DNA from: Cordia subcordata
Lineage: Eukaryota; Streptophyta; Magnoliopsida; Boraginales; Cordiaceae
Assembly (NCBI GenBank): GCA_028554755.1
Contig: JAPTOF010000003.1
Span: 3,762,501-3,826,500 of the forward strand
Reading direction: 5' to 3'
DNA: 64,000 bases
Position numbers and translations under genes: made by a program
Shown: one piece after another, positions 21,802 to 33,403 of the stretch
Position numbering within the stretch: position 1 is the stretch's first letter
Layout of the letters: each line of letters starts with the position of its first letter
Notes under the pieces: generated by a model
Databases searched by the model: none
What the model saw: only the letters and a program-made list of their open reading frames with translations
Told to the model about the DNA's origin: nothing

Positions 21802-22389
21802 TTATATGTTGATATGTATATAAAGTTTTGAAGTCTTGACTTTCACTAGGCTTCAGACACTATGATTTGTCATATAAATGTTGAGTGTTGTAGTTTATTT
21901 AATATGATGGACTTATAGAGCCTTGTAGGTTTAGAAACCTGTGGTGCAGATATTTCCCAACCCACGTTTTAGATTGGTTCTATTAAGAACCAAGTAATTT
22001 TTTTACTGATGTTTTATTCTAATAGTGGCTCTAGCAATTCTTAGATGACTAGTTAATGTGGTCAGTACGAATAGTTGTCCAAGTCATATCCAGCTTTTAC
22101 ATGTCTAATAAAGGGTATGTTTGGATTAGTTTTTTTTTAAAAAAAATATTTTTTTTAAATAAATTACATTAAATTTGTAATAACTATTTAATTTAGTTTT
22201 CAAAAAAATTGAAACTCTAAAAAAAAAACTTAAATACAACTTTTTTTAAAAGCTAGAATTTTCAACTTTTAAAAAAAATACTATTTTTTAAAAGTTGTTA
22301 AAAAAACGTTTTTTTAAAAAATCAATCCAAACGAACTCAAAGATATGTTGAATTCCCAATGCGTCATGTCTCTGGGACCAGTGTTTGTA
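21441..22389. other. AT-rich DNA; (AT)n/(GT)n run at 21745-21805
   Basis: No gene seen. The dinucleotide run includes GTGTGTGT. Sequence at 21990-22080 (TAGCAATTCTTAGA...AGTTGTCCAAGTCATATCC) recurs at 28588-28660. At 22125-22330 there is an inverted T/A-rich fold-back (TTTTTTAAAAAAA). Confidence 0.5.
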
Positions 22390-23520
22390 GACTTAGGAAA
22401 AATCTCCTTTGAAATTTTGCTTTCCTATTATTGTTTTTCTATGCCAAAATTGGCTAAATATTTCTATTCTTTAATGAATTTCTTATATTGTTTATAGGTG
22501 AATTATAAACACCAACATTTATTAGTAATTTACATTTACAAGGTTAAAGTCAGTAACTAATATTTGAATATGATCAATATATTTCCTAGAGTACCAGTAA
22601 GATATACAGAATATGGAGAACAATATGGTGGTAAATATGGGATCCATTTTTATATTTTGTTGAGTACTTGGGTAATTTAGCTACGCTTCAATTATTACAT
22701 AATTTGAAGCTATTAATTGGCCAGGTTACTATTTGTCAAGTCTGAATTTAGAAGTCTATAATGTTGTCAACATTTTGCTTTCAAGAAGGGACTTCACAGA
22801 GAAAAAAGTAATGAATGGCTGCTCGCTAAATATCAAGAATTTATATATATTTTTAATATAAAAATTAGAGTAAATTGCAGTGAACCTCCATTTTGTTTAT
22901 CGTAAGTGTATTTTATCCCTATAATTTCAAAATAGGCATTGACACCCCTTTTAGGGGATATATGCTATACATTTTGAGGACCACAGAGAGCGGTCCAGAG
23001 TCTATTTTCTGGTGCATGTGTGTTACATATTTTAAGATCACAGGGAGTCTTTGTGTTTTTTTAAAACTACAGGGAATAACATGCACTCAATAATAAATCA
23101 TGGGGTGTTTGGTACAATTTACCTCAAAAATAAATTAGTCCTTACTAAAAATATTGTTTATATAATTGTCAACTTTTATGTACGTAATATTGAAGGGAAA
23201 ATAAGACTTCCCGTGCAACAGGATGGATATATTGATGCACACAATATTTTCAGCTCCTAAGAAGATAAATTTTGCTACTGGATACATTAAGAACCTGTGG
23301 GAAGATCAATGAACTAGAAGACAACTTGCAAAGCCAAGAAAAACCACAAGTGCCATCCTTCCTCTTGTGGCAGTGCTATTCAGAATATTGACACCGCGGA
23401 CAATGGACAACAGGATTTGATATTGGTGTGAACCTTTCAAACCAAAACTTTGGTATTGGGAGGAAGCAAGTATAAGAAAACTTACGCCCAAACTGAGATC
23501 AAATATTACTTATTTACTTT
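22390..23520. repeat. Segmental duplicate of 28825-29970
   Basis: Long collinear matches such as ATGCCAAAATTGGCTAAATA, GGGATCCATTTTTATATTTT, GCTATTAATTGGCCAGGT and GATCAATGAACTAGAAGA occur in both regions in the same orientation. The copy here additionally carries the short element at 22868-23125. Confidence 0.75.
22868..23125. mobile_element. Short MITE with TAAATTG-type ends and 8-bp TSD
   Basis: Ends are GAGTAAATTGCAG and (inverted) GAGGTAAATTGTACC. Flanks AAAAATTA and AAAAATAA match at 7 of 8 positions. The duplicated segments at about 28998 and 29905 lack the insert and read straight through, so this is a true insertion. The element at 39382-39830 looks related. Confidence 0.68.
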
Positions 23521-23870
23521 CTCCACGTAAATATCACCCTTATGGGGAATAAATTCTTTTCTTCATTTTATGTTGTTTTTTTATGGATTCTAGCATAAGT
23601 TGAAATACTCATTTTTCGAGTTTGATTAAGGGATGAATCTTTTAACTTTTTCTGAAAAAGTTATTTCATAACAATGGGGTTGGGCCAATTAATTCTACTA
23701 AACAAAAGAAAATCATAGACTAGAATGGCCATTTTATTCCAGTGGATTCCACATATATACTGAACATAATACATTTTGAGTCAATGAATTCTTGCTTGCT
23801 TAGTCAAAAAAGAAAAAAGAAAAAATAAAGAATTGGAGCAGAAAGGCTTTTATAAGGAGCAGAAGATGTA
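23521..23870. repeat. Duplicate of 25935-26120
   Basis: Shared AATTAATTCTA/TTTTATCAAACAAAAGAAAA, CATTTCATTCCA and AGAAGATGTA blocks. No gene. Confidence 0.6.
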
Positions 23871-24644
23871 GGCACTGTTCGGCAACAGTGTTTCAACTAG
23901 TATTTAGTGTTTTGACTTGGTCAAATCACTATCTCCTCCTATTTTTGTTGCTCGATAAAGTAGTATTTTAGGTGTATTTTTGGTTAAAATAGTGTTTCTG
24001 AAACGTTAATATTTTTAATATTTTAGGTAGTGGATAATGTTTCATTTTTTATTTCAGCAATTTTACCCTCTCTTCATTATTTTTTGGCAATTCTATCTAC
24101 TATGCAATCTCTTTCCACATTTTTATATTTTCTTTCACAAATATAAATTTAAAATAACATAAAAAGAAATTTTAAATCCTATCTATATCAAAATATACTA
24201 AAAAAGTGTAAGTCTTATTCATCCATTTATTATTTTTCTTGACAAAATAAATCTTTGATCAATTAAAAATATTTCTACAATAAAAACATTTATTGTAATA
24301 TTAATAAAATTTATTTATAAAAAGTAATTTTATTATACTTTAATAATCAAACATTATTACAAGAAACATATATCTCATTATAAAATAAATTATCTCATTT
24401 TAATAATAGTAATAATAATTATATTTATCATAACATAATAACATAATACCAATATCTTTTTATGTCATTTTATATTCATCAACTAATCAAACACCTAATT
24501 TTATCGAACATATATTATTCAATCAGCTAATCAAACAACTATCCACTAACAGCTAAAATATAATAGCTATTAGCCACTCAAACCACTATTTGCTACTTAA
24601 ATAACTATCAACTACCCTAACAGCAAATTTTGTCGAACAGGCCC
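23871..24644. mobile_element. 774-bp TIR MITE, copy 1 (GGCACTGTTCGGCAAC...GTCGAACAGGCCC)
   Basis: The terminal inverted repeats are GGCACTGTTCGGCAA and, inverted, GGGCCTGTTCGACAA. The interior is AT-rich and non-coding. The duplicated segment at 26120 lacks it (GAAGATGTAATACTTCAAA), giving the empty site. A collinear copy over its whole length lies at 43421-44187. The TSD cannot be read cleanly. PIF/Harbinger or hAT parentage are both possible. Confidence 0.75.
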
Positions 24645-26232
24645 ACAATACCTCAAATTCTCCAAGGGGTCAAATTATACTACTATAAACTTTTGGAATC
24701 ATTTTCTGATTATTGCTTTTCAAGACAAATATCTAGACGTTGCTTGTTTTCAAAGTCCTTTTTTTTTTTTTTTTGGCTTCTTCCAATTTTTCACTTCAGG
24801 TCATCGTCGGTAACACGTTATCGGTGTATGGTCTCGGAGAAATGGAAGTGATAGAAAAGAAAGTCATGAATAGCCACTCAAGTTGCTTTCTGTCGGTATA
24901 CCTCAAGTTACTTTTTGTCATTATACTTGAGTTTATTTGATTGGTTTTTTTTTTCACATAAAACACTCTTTTTCTTAAAAAAATTATCTCTTATTTTGCA
25001 ATAGATATTTGGAATGATTTTTGGACAAGTTAAATTTCTGAGAAAAGACTCAATTTCACATAATTATATACGGATGGTTTATATGTAAGTGTAATTATGG
25101 TACCGTGGTCGATTTCGAATATAGAGCACGCTTGAGTTGTCACATTTTGCCACATTTCCAGTTGTCAGACTACGGCAGAATGGCGAAACATGACCCTTCA
25201 AATTGACGACACTTTTTTATAAATCGTGAAACATGACCCTTCAAATTGACCACACTTTTTTATGCACTAGCTTGTTTAGTGTGATAGAAAGGCTTGATTA
25301 AAAAAACTAGTCATTTAATACAGAGTATTTATGGAACACTTATTTATTATTTATTTTATTTGTGTGTTTGGTTAAAATGATAAAGAGATTAGCAGGAAAT
25401 GTTTATTTTGTTTCATATATATGTTTGATAAAATTATTTTAACAAGTAAGAATAAAATGAAAATCAATTTAATAACCAAAATATACTTGTTCTTTGATTT
25501 GGCATAAATTTACTTTATGATGACAATTAGTTTCATGCATACTAATATAAACTAAATACTTTTGCAAGTATTTTGATCAACAATAAAACATACAATTACT
25601 TATTCTATCATTTTCTATTTTAACATCATATTTCAAGTTATTAACTTTTTTAACATAATTGAAGAGAAAAGTTAACCATTCCATAAAAATAGACATGTTT
25701 TCCAACTAGAAAAAAGTCAAAAATGAAAAAGATATATGTATTTTTAATATTTCCAATTTTTTAATTGTTTAAATTTTAATTTTTTAACATTTTAATTTTA
25801 TTACTTTTCAAATTTTTAATTTTTTTTAAGATAAGGATTGAGAATTTGTGAGATGGCAGATGTGGAATAAATTCTTTTTTGTGATTTTACTTTGTTGAGT
25901 TTGGCTATAAAATGAGTTTTTTTAAAAAAAATTTGTTTGAAACTCTAATTAATTTTATCAAACAAAAGAAAAGGAATCAAAAGGTAGAATAACCATTTCA
26001 TTCCAACATACCCAACGTATTACATTTTGAATCAATAAATTTTTACTTCGCCAAAAAGTGAAAAGAAGGAAAAAAAAAAATTGGAGCAAGAAACATTTTA
26101 TAAGGGCGGAAGATGTAATACTTCAAATTATGCAAGGGGCCTAATTGTAATACTATAAATTTTTGGAACCATTTTGTGATTTATGGCTTTTCAAGACAAA
26201 TTTCTTATGTCTAGAGGCTGATTACTTTTTAT
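24645..26232. other. AT-rich DNA; segmental repeats; 43-bp tandem duplication at 25185-25270
   Basis: 24645-24960 matches 26125-26225 plus 27375-27530. At 25185 and 25228 the 43-bp unit GAAACATGACCCTTCAAATT... is repeated with one or two changes. No gene seen. Confidence 0.6.
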
Positions 26233-27376
26233 GGGACCTTATATCATGGTCCTGCACTTATGTGCTCTTGCGGAGCTAGTTGCTCTTACTTTGTGGGAAG
26301 GATATTGTGTACTATTCGCGCACAATAAACTTTAAGAAAAGAAAAAAAAAATTGGTTCACACACCAAATATATATTTACCACTCCATATATTTCTATTCA
26401 CCACTTGCACCCACACAGTCACACACAAAAACGCACACATTTATTTGTCCATCACTCTACATATGTTTGTTCACCACTTTCATGCATACACAGACACACA
26501 CAAATACAAGCAAGTTTATTTGTTCGCCATCCCACATTTATTTGATCACCACTCCTTATATATTTGGGCATCACTCTTTCACACACACAAATACAAACAC
26601 GTTTATTTGTTCACCACTCCATAACTATTTGTTCATTACTTCAGATTTATTTGTTCACCACTTTCTTTCACACACACATATATACACTAATACAAATACA
26701 TTCATTTATTCACCACTCCACATATATTTGTTCACTACTCTCACACAATACAACACATAGATTTATTTTTTCACTGCTCTATATATACATGTTACCACAC
26801 TCACACACAAACACATATTTTGTTCACCATTTTACATATATTTGTTCGTACAAATCCCTGTATGCACAATTACATGCGCACACAAACACATCCGCATGTA
26901 TGCACACTTAAAGGTAAAGGCAAGCCTTAATGGCAGATTGAGTTTGGAGCGTTCAAATGCCACATGGAAGGTACAGTTAGGATCGTGAGGAGGAGAGGAA
27001 GAGATTGGTGGTTGTGGAGCTGTGAGATGACATCGGAATCTTTGTCGGCATGAGGAAGAAGATGACAAGGGTGTTAATAGTGGATTGACACCTAGGTTTT
27101 CTTGGAGATGGTGTGTATTGTTATGATTGGTAGAACAAGGCGAATCTTATAGTTGTATTTATTCAGTGTGAGATAATAGGTGGTGTCATTAGTGAAGCAA
27201 GGAAGACAAAAAGAGAGAGGTGAAGAGAGAGGTGAGGAGAGAGAAGAGCGAAAAGAGAGAAAGGAGAGGAGAAAGAGGAGAAGACGCGTTTGCTGAGGAG
27301 TTTTATTTGTTTTTCTTTTTTTTTTTTAAACACGTGAGAGAACACCTAGTTTCGTAGGACCACCATATAATTTGCC
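26233..27376. mobile_element. Mutator-like non-autonomous element (copy A)
   Basis: Starts GGGACCTTATATCATGGTCCT and ends AGGACCACCATATAATTTGCC. Inverted, these agree at 16 of 21 positions. The interior repeats the architecture of copy B: a TTTGTTCACCACTC minisatellite with ACACACAAATAC runs, then the TTAATGGCAGATTGAG block. It interrupts the segment duplicated from 24.7 kb. A decayed 9-bp TSD (ACTTTTTAT / TCTTTTCCT) is possible but weak. Confidence 0.6.
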
Positions 27377-27585
27377 TCTTTTCCTAAAAGGTTCTTTTCT
27401 TTGTTTCTTCCTTTTTTCACATTAGGTCCCCATTAGTAACATGTTGCTCTCTGTCACTACACCTCAACTTGCTTTCTGTCCTTATACTTAGAGTCTGTTC
27501 AATTGACTTCTTTTTTCTTTTTTTCCAACATTCAAACAATTTCTTTTCTAGAAAAAGTATCTCCTATTTGCAATATCTATGTCTA

Positions 27586-27821
27586 TCTATCTATATTAAT
27601 ATATAAAGCAACAACTAGCCTGATTTTAATAACTTACCTTTCATTGTCTTTTGACATGTAATAAATAATCTGTTATTCGGTTGTCATGGGTGATACGAAC
27701 CATGTCTATAACCTTGCCATGTGCTTTTTATCTACCATTGCTTATTATACGTTACGTGATTAATTTGTTTTGCCTTAAAAAGGAAAAGACTGATCTATTA
27801 ATTAAAAAGATGCTCAATGAA
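27586..27821 (+). mobile_element. Helitron 5' segment (upstream tandem copy, no 3' end)
   Basis: Begins TCTATCTATATTAATATATA preceded by A, and is collinear with the first 236 bases of the Helitron that starts at 27822. It lacks its own hairpin and CTAG terminus. Confidence 0.6.
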
Positions 27822-28397
27822 TCTTTCTATACTAATATATAAAGCAACAACCAGGGTGATTTCAATTTTGAATTCAATTTCTTACCTTTTACTGTTTGCA
27901 CGTGTTATTAATAATTTGTTATTTGGTTGCCATGTGTGATACAAGACAATGTCTATAATCTCACCACATGTTTTTTGTTTGTCATTGCTTGTATATATTA
28001 TACGATTAATTTGTTCTACTTTAAATAGGAAAAGACTAATTTGTTAGTTGAATAGATGCTCAATAAATGATTGAAATATATCAGTCTATATCATTCATAA
28101 ATTTTTTTTCTAAAATTAATAGGTTTTACAAAAATATAAAAGTTATAGTCAATGTTGAAAATTTAATATGAAAAACTATATTTATATTTTATCCCTCACA
28201 TTAATTGTCAATTTTGACTACTAACAATAATAAGAATATAAAAGTACTCATTTATTCTGTGTATCACACATATACTATTCATATTATATAAATATCAAAA
28301 TAAAAATTCTTTTTACTTTTGAAATTATTATATAATTTTTAATATTATATTATATTATATTCTCGAAACTCGTGCATCACATGGGAAAATGCTCTAG
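27822..28397 (+). mobile_element. Non-autonomous Helitron
   Basis: The 5' end TCTTTCTATACTAATATATA follows an A (27821). The 3' end has a decayed palindrome (CTCGTGCATCACATGGG, 28369-28385) about 8 bases before CTAG (28394-28397), which is followed by T (28398). The TC start, hairpin, CTRR end and A|T insertion context are the defining Helitron features. No Rep/helicase coding. The head is duplicated directly upstream. Confidence 0.75.
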
Positions 28398-29995
28398 TTT
28401 AACAGAATTAAGAAAGAAAACAATTGCGTAATTAATATTTTCATGCTGACATGCTCTCATTTACTTAAAAAGCTGACGCGGAAATTTCTAATGACATTGT
28501 TTGACTTTACCATATATATATATACATACATATACATATACATATATATAAATATATATTTATATTTATATATATGATTGATTATATAGATAGTGTTGTA
28601 GCAATTCTTAGACCAACTAATTAATATGGTGTTCGGTATAAATAGTTGTCCAAGTCATATCCAACTTTAAGGGTGAGAGAATGAAAATGTTGAATTGATA
28701 ACTGTCATCAAGTCTTTTTTCTAATTTCGTTTTTTTTTTTGGTCAACACTTTCATCAAGTCGTTTTTTTATTTTTTTATTTTTTATTTTTTTTGTGTCAA
28801 CACTGTCTTCAAGTCCAACTAGACTTTTAAAATCTCCTCCAAATTGTTGCTTTCGAAATATTATTTTTCTATGCCAAAATTGCCTAAATAGTTCAATTAT
28901 AAGGAATCTACAATATTATTCATAGGCAAATTACAAATGCCAACGTTTATTAGTAATTTAGATTTACTAGGTCAAAGTTAGTTACATATTTTTAATTTAA
29001 AAATAGATTCTCACTATAAAAAATTGTTTATATGATTGTCAATTTTTATGTAATATTATAGAAAAAAGAAAATTTAGACTTATCGTACAATAGAATAGAT
29101 ATATTGAAGCACATAATAATATCAGCTCCGAAAAAGATAAATTTTGCTGCCATATACAATAAGGAAATCTATGGAAAGATCAATGAACTAGAAGATGACT
29201 TGCAAAGCCAAGACAAGCCACAAGTCTCTTCCAGTTGAAAATAAAACCATACTACACGGCAGGATAAATTCCAAGATCAAAGAATTAGCTATGAATTTGC
29301 TTATTTTCTGTTTTATTTTACTAATTTGGTTAGTTTTTTGTTTTTAATTCGTGTTATATAAAATGCTAGTTTTGTAATATATTATTTTTTAAAGAGATGT
29401 TTTAACCATTTGACAAAAAGCTCATCCTTGTGAATATGGAAGTAGCCATTCTCATGTATTTTTGTCAAGAATGGGTATTCCTACATTCGTGAGAATGAGA
29501 TTTCATAACTTTTTTGTTAACATATTATAAATCCCAATGTTTATTAGTAATTTACAATTACAGGGTCAAAGTTAGTAATTAACATTTGACTAAATTATGA
29601 TCAATTTCCTGGAGTACCAATATGATAGAACTTGAATCAGTATATATGAAGAGCAAAATGGTACTAATTATAAGAAATTAAATTAAAAATGGGATCCATT
29701 TTTATATTTTGTTGGCTACTTGATAATTTATCTAGCCTTCAATTATTACATGATTTGAGGCTATTAATTGGCCAGGTCACTACTTGCAAAGTTTGAACTC
29801 AAAAGTCTATAGTGTTATCAACATTTTGCTTTCGGGAATAGCATTAAGAGAGAAGAAAGTCATGAATGGTTGCTCACAAAATATTTAGAATATATATTTT
29901 TAATTTAAAAATGAATTAGTTCTCGCTAAAAATGTTGTTGAATTAATCCTTTGAAATATCATCTTTCCTTTCAATTGAAAATTTACATTACGAAT
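28398..29995. other. AT-rich DNA composed of segmental duplicates
   Basis: 28588-28660 matches 22015-22090; 28825-29230 matches 22390-22560 plus 23130-23340; 29330-29510 matches the K2 downstream flank; 29510-29970 matches 22500-22900. (AT)n-like tract at 28510-28570. No gene. Confidence 0.6.
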
Positions 29996-30370
29996 TGTAA
30001 GGTCTGGCCCATATTTTAATAGTATCTAAAGAATATGGAAATACTTACCTTATTTATTATCTATTTTTTTTTCTCTAGTTGTCTTATTTGTATTTCTGCC
30101 TTTAATTGTATGCTGACATATTGTGTTCTCTGTGTTCTATAAATAGGAGCCTAGCATATTGTAATATGTGTAAGAGAAAAGAAAGAGACGAGAGGTAGTT
30201 AGTAGAAAGCGATTAGAGCTAGAATAAAAGTCCATTTTGTATTCATTATCGACGTTGTGTTAATAAAATTCTCCTTTTGCCCATGGAATAGATGTAGGGC
30301 AAGTCACGTAATTGTGTGTCTTGAATTTCTCTTTTATTTCGTCTCATTTATCACCACATTTTTCCAAACA
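29996..30370 (+). repeat. Copia-type solo LTR
   Basis: A 375-bp block starts TGTAAGGTCTGGCCC and ends TTTCCAAACA. It is flanked by CGAAT (29991-29995) and CGAAC (30371-30375), a 5-bp TSD with one change. It contains a TATA box (TCTATAAATAGG, 30137-30148) and the 'GATGTAGGGCAAGTCACGTA' block typical of copia R/U5. No internal region or partner LTR adjoins, so it fits LTR-LTR recombination. Confidence 0.65.
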
Positions 30371-30524
30371 CGAACAATGACTAGTTTAGCTATGAACATC
30401 TTTCCTTAAGATATTACTATGTATTTCCAATATATATTAGTAGTGCTGTTAAAAGTTAACAAAGTTGTTAAATGAGCTTCGTCACCTAGTTCTTTGTGTT
30501 CATGCCAATTGATATGAACTTAAT

Positions 30525-30952
30525 TGTTCGGTTGTGGCTCAAGTGCTAAGTCCAAGCTCATGTTGAAAATAGGAAATAGTTTTAATGAGAGTTAAAATTC
30601 TAATTATGATAAGTGTCTTTATTATGAGAGAATTGATAGAATAGGAAACCCTTGTCTTGAAGGACAAGGAAGTCTCCTCTATAACTAGGACTTTTGCATT
30701 AGTTATAAAGTGTGTGTCTTGCAATATGCTTAGATAGAGATAGAGCCATTGGAAGAACACCGAGAGGGAGGGTCCAGACTTTTCTATCCGCGCAAAAAGT
30801 CCTATTGAGTTTATACTCTTTTCTATTTAGTGGAAGTTTTTTGTGGACATAGGTAGACGGCCGAACCACGTTTAATTATGCGTATTCTTTTCTCGATACT
30901 CGTTCTTAATTTCACTGTGTGAGTGTATGTTACGCGTTCTAGTTTCCTAACA
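30525..30952 (+). repeat. 5' LTR of the copia derivative
   Basis: 428 bp, TG...CA, with CTATAACTAGG at the TATA position and GGCCGAACCACGTTTAATTA in the R/U5 part. Confidence 0.88.
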
Positions 30953-31373
30953 AGTAGTATCGAGAGTTAGATAGGAGGGAGGACGCTGGTTTGCACGAAA
31001 AAATGAAAAAAGAGACGCCGAAGAGGAGTTAAAAAATTTGCAGATCTTCTGATCACGTTTGGAGGCCTTTTTGGTGACCGATCGACAATTTGTTTACTTT
31101 TGTGTGTTCGTTGCGGCGAGGAGAGTAGGCTGCTAAAATTTTGGGACGATCTGACGGTCGGATTGTGAGATATAAGCAGGTCAAAATTTATGAGTTTGTG
31201 GTCAAAAAGTCAAATAGAGGGTTTGACCAGCGTTGACCAATGGGCTGCAGGGGTTTGACCGCGTTGACCAAGGGTCTTCCACCGTTTTCTAACGTCTTGA
31301 ATCCATTTTTGAGGTCAGTTTTGCTAAATTCTTGCTGGATTGCTGAGTTTTAACGAATTTGTGCATAAGAGCC

Positions 31374-32690
31374 ATGACGACGACCGGTACAAAGTTTGAA
31401 ATTCCAATGTTTGATGGAAACATGAACTTCAACTTGTGGAGGAATACTATCGAGGATCTTTTGGTATAGCAAGGCCTTGATAAAGTGCAGAAAAGGTGAA
31501 ACCAGAAGAAGTCAATGATAAGAAGTAGAAGTCCCCACAACGAAGAGCTGTAAGTACCATTTGGTTGGCTTTAGCACCACAAATTAAATGTCATGTGATT
31601 GATAAGATGACGGTGAGCGGTGTGCTCAACAAGTTGAAGAATATTTATGAGTCAAAGTCTATCACCAACCGATTGTGTTTGAGGATAAAGCTCTATTCGT
31701 TCAAGATGAAAGACGGAACCGCCATCCAAGATCACAATCACAAATTCAACGAGTTAGTGATCAAGCTCATAAGCGTTGAGGAGCCTGACAAGAGAATTAC
31801 GAGTGAAGAACAAGTGCTCGTACTACTATCTTTCTTGCCGAAGTCGTACAAGTCGTTTGTGCAATCAATCCTCGTTGGGAAGAAGACTCTCAAGCTAAAC
31901 GAAGTGATTGCGCTCTTGAAAGAGAACGAGAAGATGTTGGGAAGAAGTAATATGCTTAGTGGAGATCAAGCACTGACCATTGAAGGTTCGAATTGAGGGA
32001 GGAGTTCTAGTAGAGAGAATTCTCGCAGAGGTAGATTGAGATCAAAATGTCGAGCTCGGGATGGAGAAGACGATCGAGAATGCTACTGCTGTTTAGAGAA
32101 AGGCCATCCAACCAAGATGTTCTAGATTGAGAGAGGACATGAAGAGCCTTAGAGAGTGGAGATCTAAAGGCAAGGAGAAAGTTTATGCTGAGGACTCTGC
32201 GAACCTTGTTGAGGATGATGATTGCAATGGTAGTGAGACTATTTTGATGGTGGTAAACGGGGATACTAATGAAGGCTCAAAGAGGAAAAAGATTGACTGG
32301 GTGTTAGATTCAGCAGGAACGTTTCATGTTTGCAATAATGGAGCTAGTTTCGACACTTTGCTTTTGGGGAAGAAGCTTGGATACATCACTAGTGGGAACA
32401 ACCAGAAGATGAAGGTTGCTAGCGTTGGGAAGGTTCGCTTGAGGCTCAATAATGGTAGTATCAAGACAGTCTCCAATATGAGGTATATGTCATCTTGTGT
32501 GTCCAACATGATTTCTTGGGTAAGCTGGCATCAAGAGGGTACAAGTACATTGGTGAAGGAGACTACTACAAATTGTATTGTGGAAAGGAGCCAGTTCTTG
32601 AAGAGAAAAAGAACGAAAAGCACGTATGCTACGTGGAAGGGTGCACCACGCCGAGAGATAAATGCGACTAGTGTAAAGAAGCTCAAGTGA
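31374..32690 (+). pseudogene. Copia gag and partial protease, broken
   Basis: The ATG at 31374 starts MTTTGTKFEIPMFDGN, then 'FNLWRNTIEDLLV', and hits TAG at 31467. The gag domain continues at 31565-31996 ('SKSITNRLCLRIKLYSFKM', 'LLSFLPKSYKSFV') and ends in TGA 31994. A zinc knuckle CYCCLEKGHPTK has its last Cys in a shifted frame near 32121. The protease (32127-32690) reads 'WVLDSAGTFHVC', where copia proteases have WVLDSG, so the active-site Gly is displaced. It stops after 'GTSTL' by a frame change, with 'YKYIGEGDYYKLYCGKEP' in the neighbouring frame. Gag forms the particle and protease matures it. Neither can be made here. Confidence 0.8.
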
Positions 32691-32765
32691 AGGCTGAGAA
32701 GAAGAGAAGAGTGACGTTCTCGCCTATTGTGGAGATTCTTGGCACTTCTCGTCAAGGGAAGAATT

Positions 32766-33191
32766 TGTTGCGTTGTGGCTCAAGTGTTAAGCCCAAGCCT
32801 ATATTGAAAATAAGAAAGAGTCTTAATTAGAGTCAAAATTTTAGTTATGGTAACAGTCTTAATTATAAGAAGATTGATAGAATAGGAAACCCTTGTCTTG
32901 AAGGACAAGGAAGTCTCTCCTATAAATAGGATTCTTACATTAGTTGTAAGGTGAGTGTCTTGCAATAGGTTTAGGAAGAGAGAGAGCCATTGTATGAATA
33001 TCGTGAGGGAGTGTTTAGACTTTTTTGTCCGTGCAAAAAGTCCTATTGAGTTTATACTCTTTTCTATTTAGTGGAGGCTTTCGTGGACGTAGGCAGAGAG
33101 ACAAACCACTTTTAATTGTGCGTATTCTTTTCTCAATACTCTCCTTAATTCCGTAGCGTGAGTGTGTGTTACACGTCCTAATTTCCTAACA
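32766..33191 (+). repeat. 3' LTR of the copia derivative
   Basis: 426 bp, TG...CA. CTATAAATAGG at the TATA position. Followed by the TTAAT target duplication. Confidence 0.88.
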
Positions 33192-33403
33192 TTAATAAAG
33201 TTGTAGGCTAAGTAAAGAGATAAGAAAAGATTAATAAACACTCTAAGATGGTACACAGTCTGATATAAGACTGCTCAACGATCATTAAAAGTGCAAAATC
33301 TAGGACTTAACAATTAATTTGATATGAGTACATTAGTTTATACAACATTGGCTATTAACAATATGAATACAACATGTCATAAGATTTAAGGTCGGAAAAA
33401 GCA

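Larger units (their letters stand above)
30525..33191 (+). mobile_element. Copia (Tork/TNT1-like) deletion derivative with both LTRs
   Basis: LTRs at 30525-30952 and 32766-33191 start TGTT and end CTAACA. They are flanked by identical TTAAT (30520-30524, 33192-33196). A primer site resembling initiator-Met (AGTAGTATCGAGAG) follows the 5' LTR. The interior (about 1.8 kb) encodes only gag and part of protease. Integrase, RT and RNase H are missing. By eye the LTRs differ at roughly one base in six, so the insertion is not recent. Confidence 0.88.

Noticed and set aside
26280..26911. Overlapping His/Thr-rich frames of about 100 codons
   Set aside because: Produced by the ACACACAAATAC / TTTGTTCACCAC minisatellite inside the Mutator-like element; three frames are open equally.
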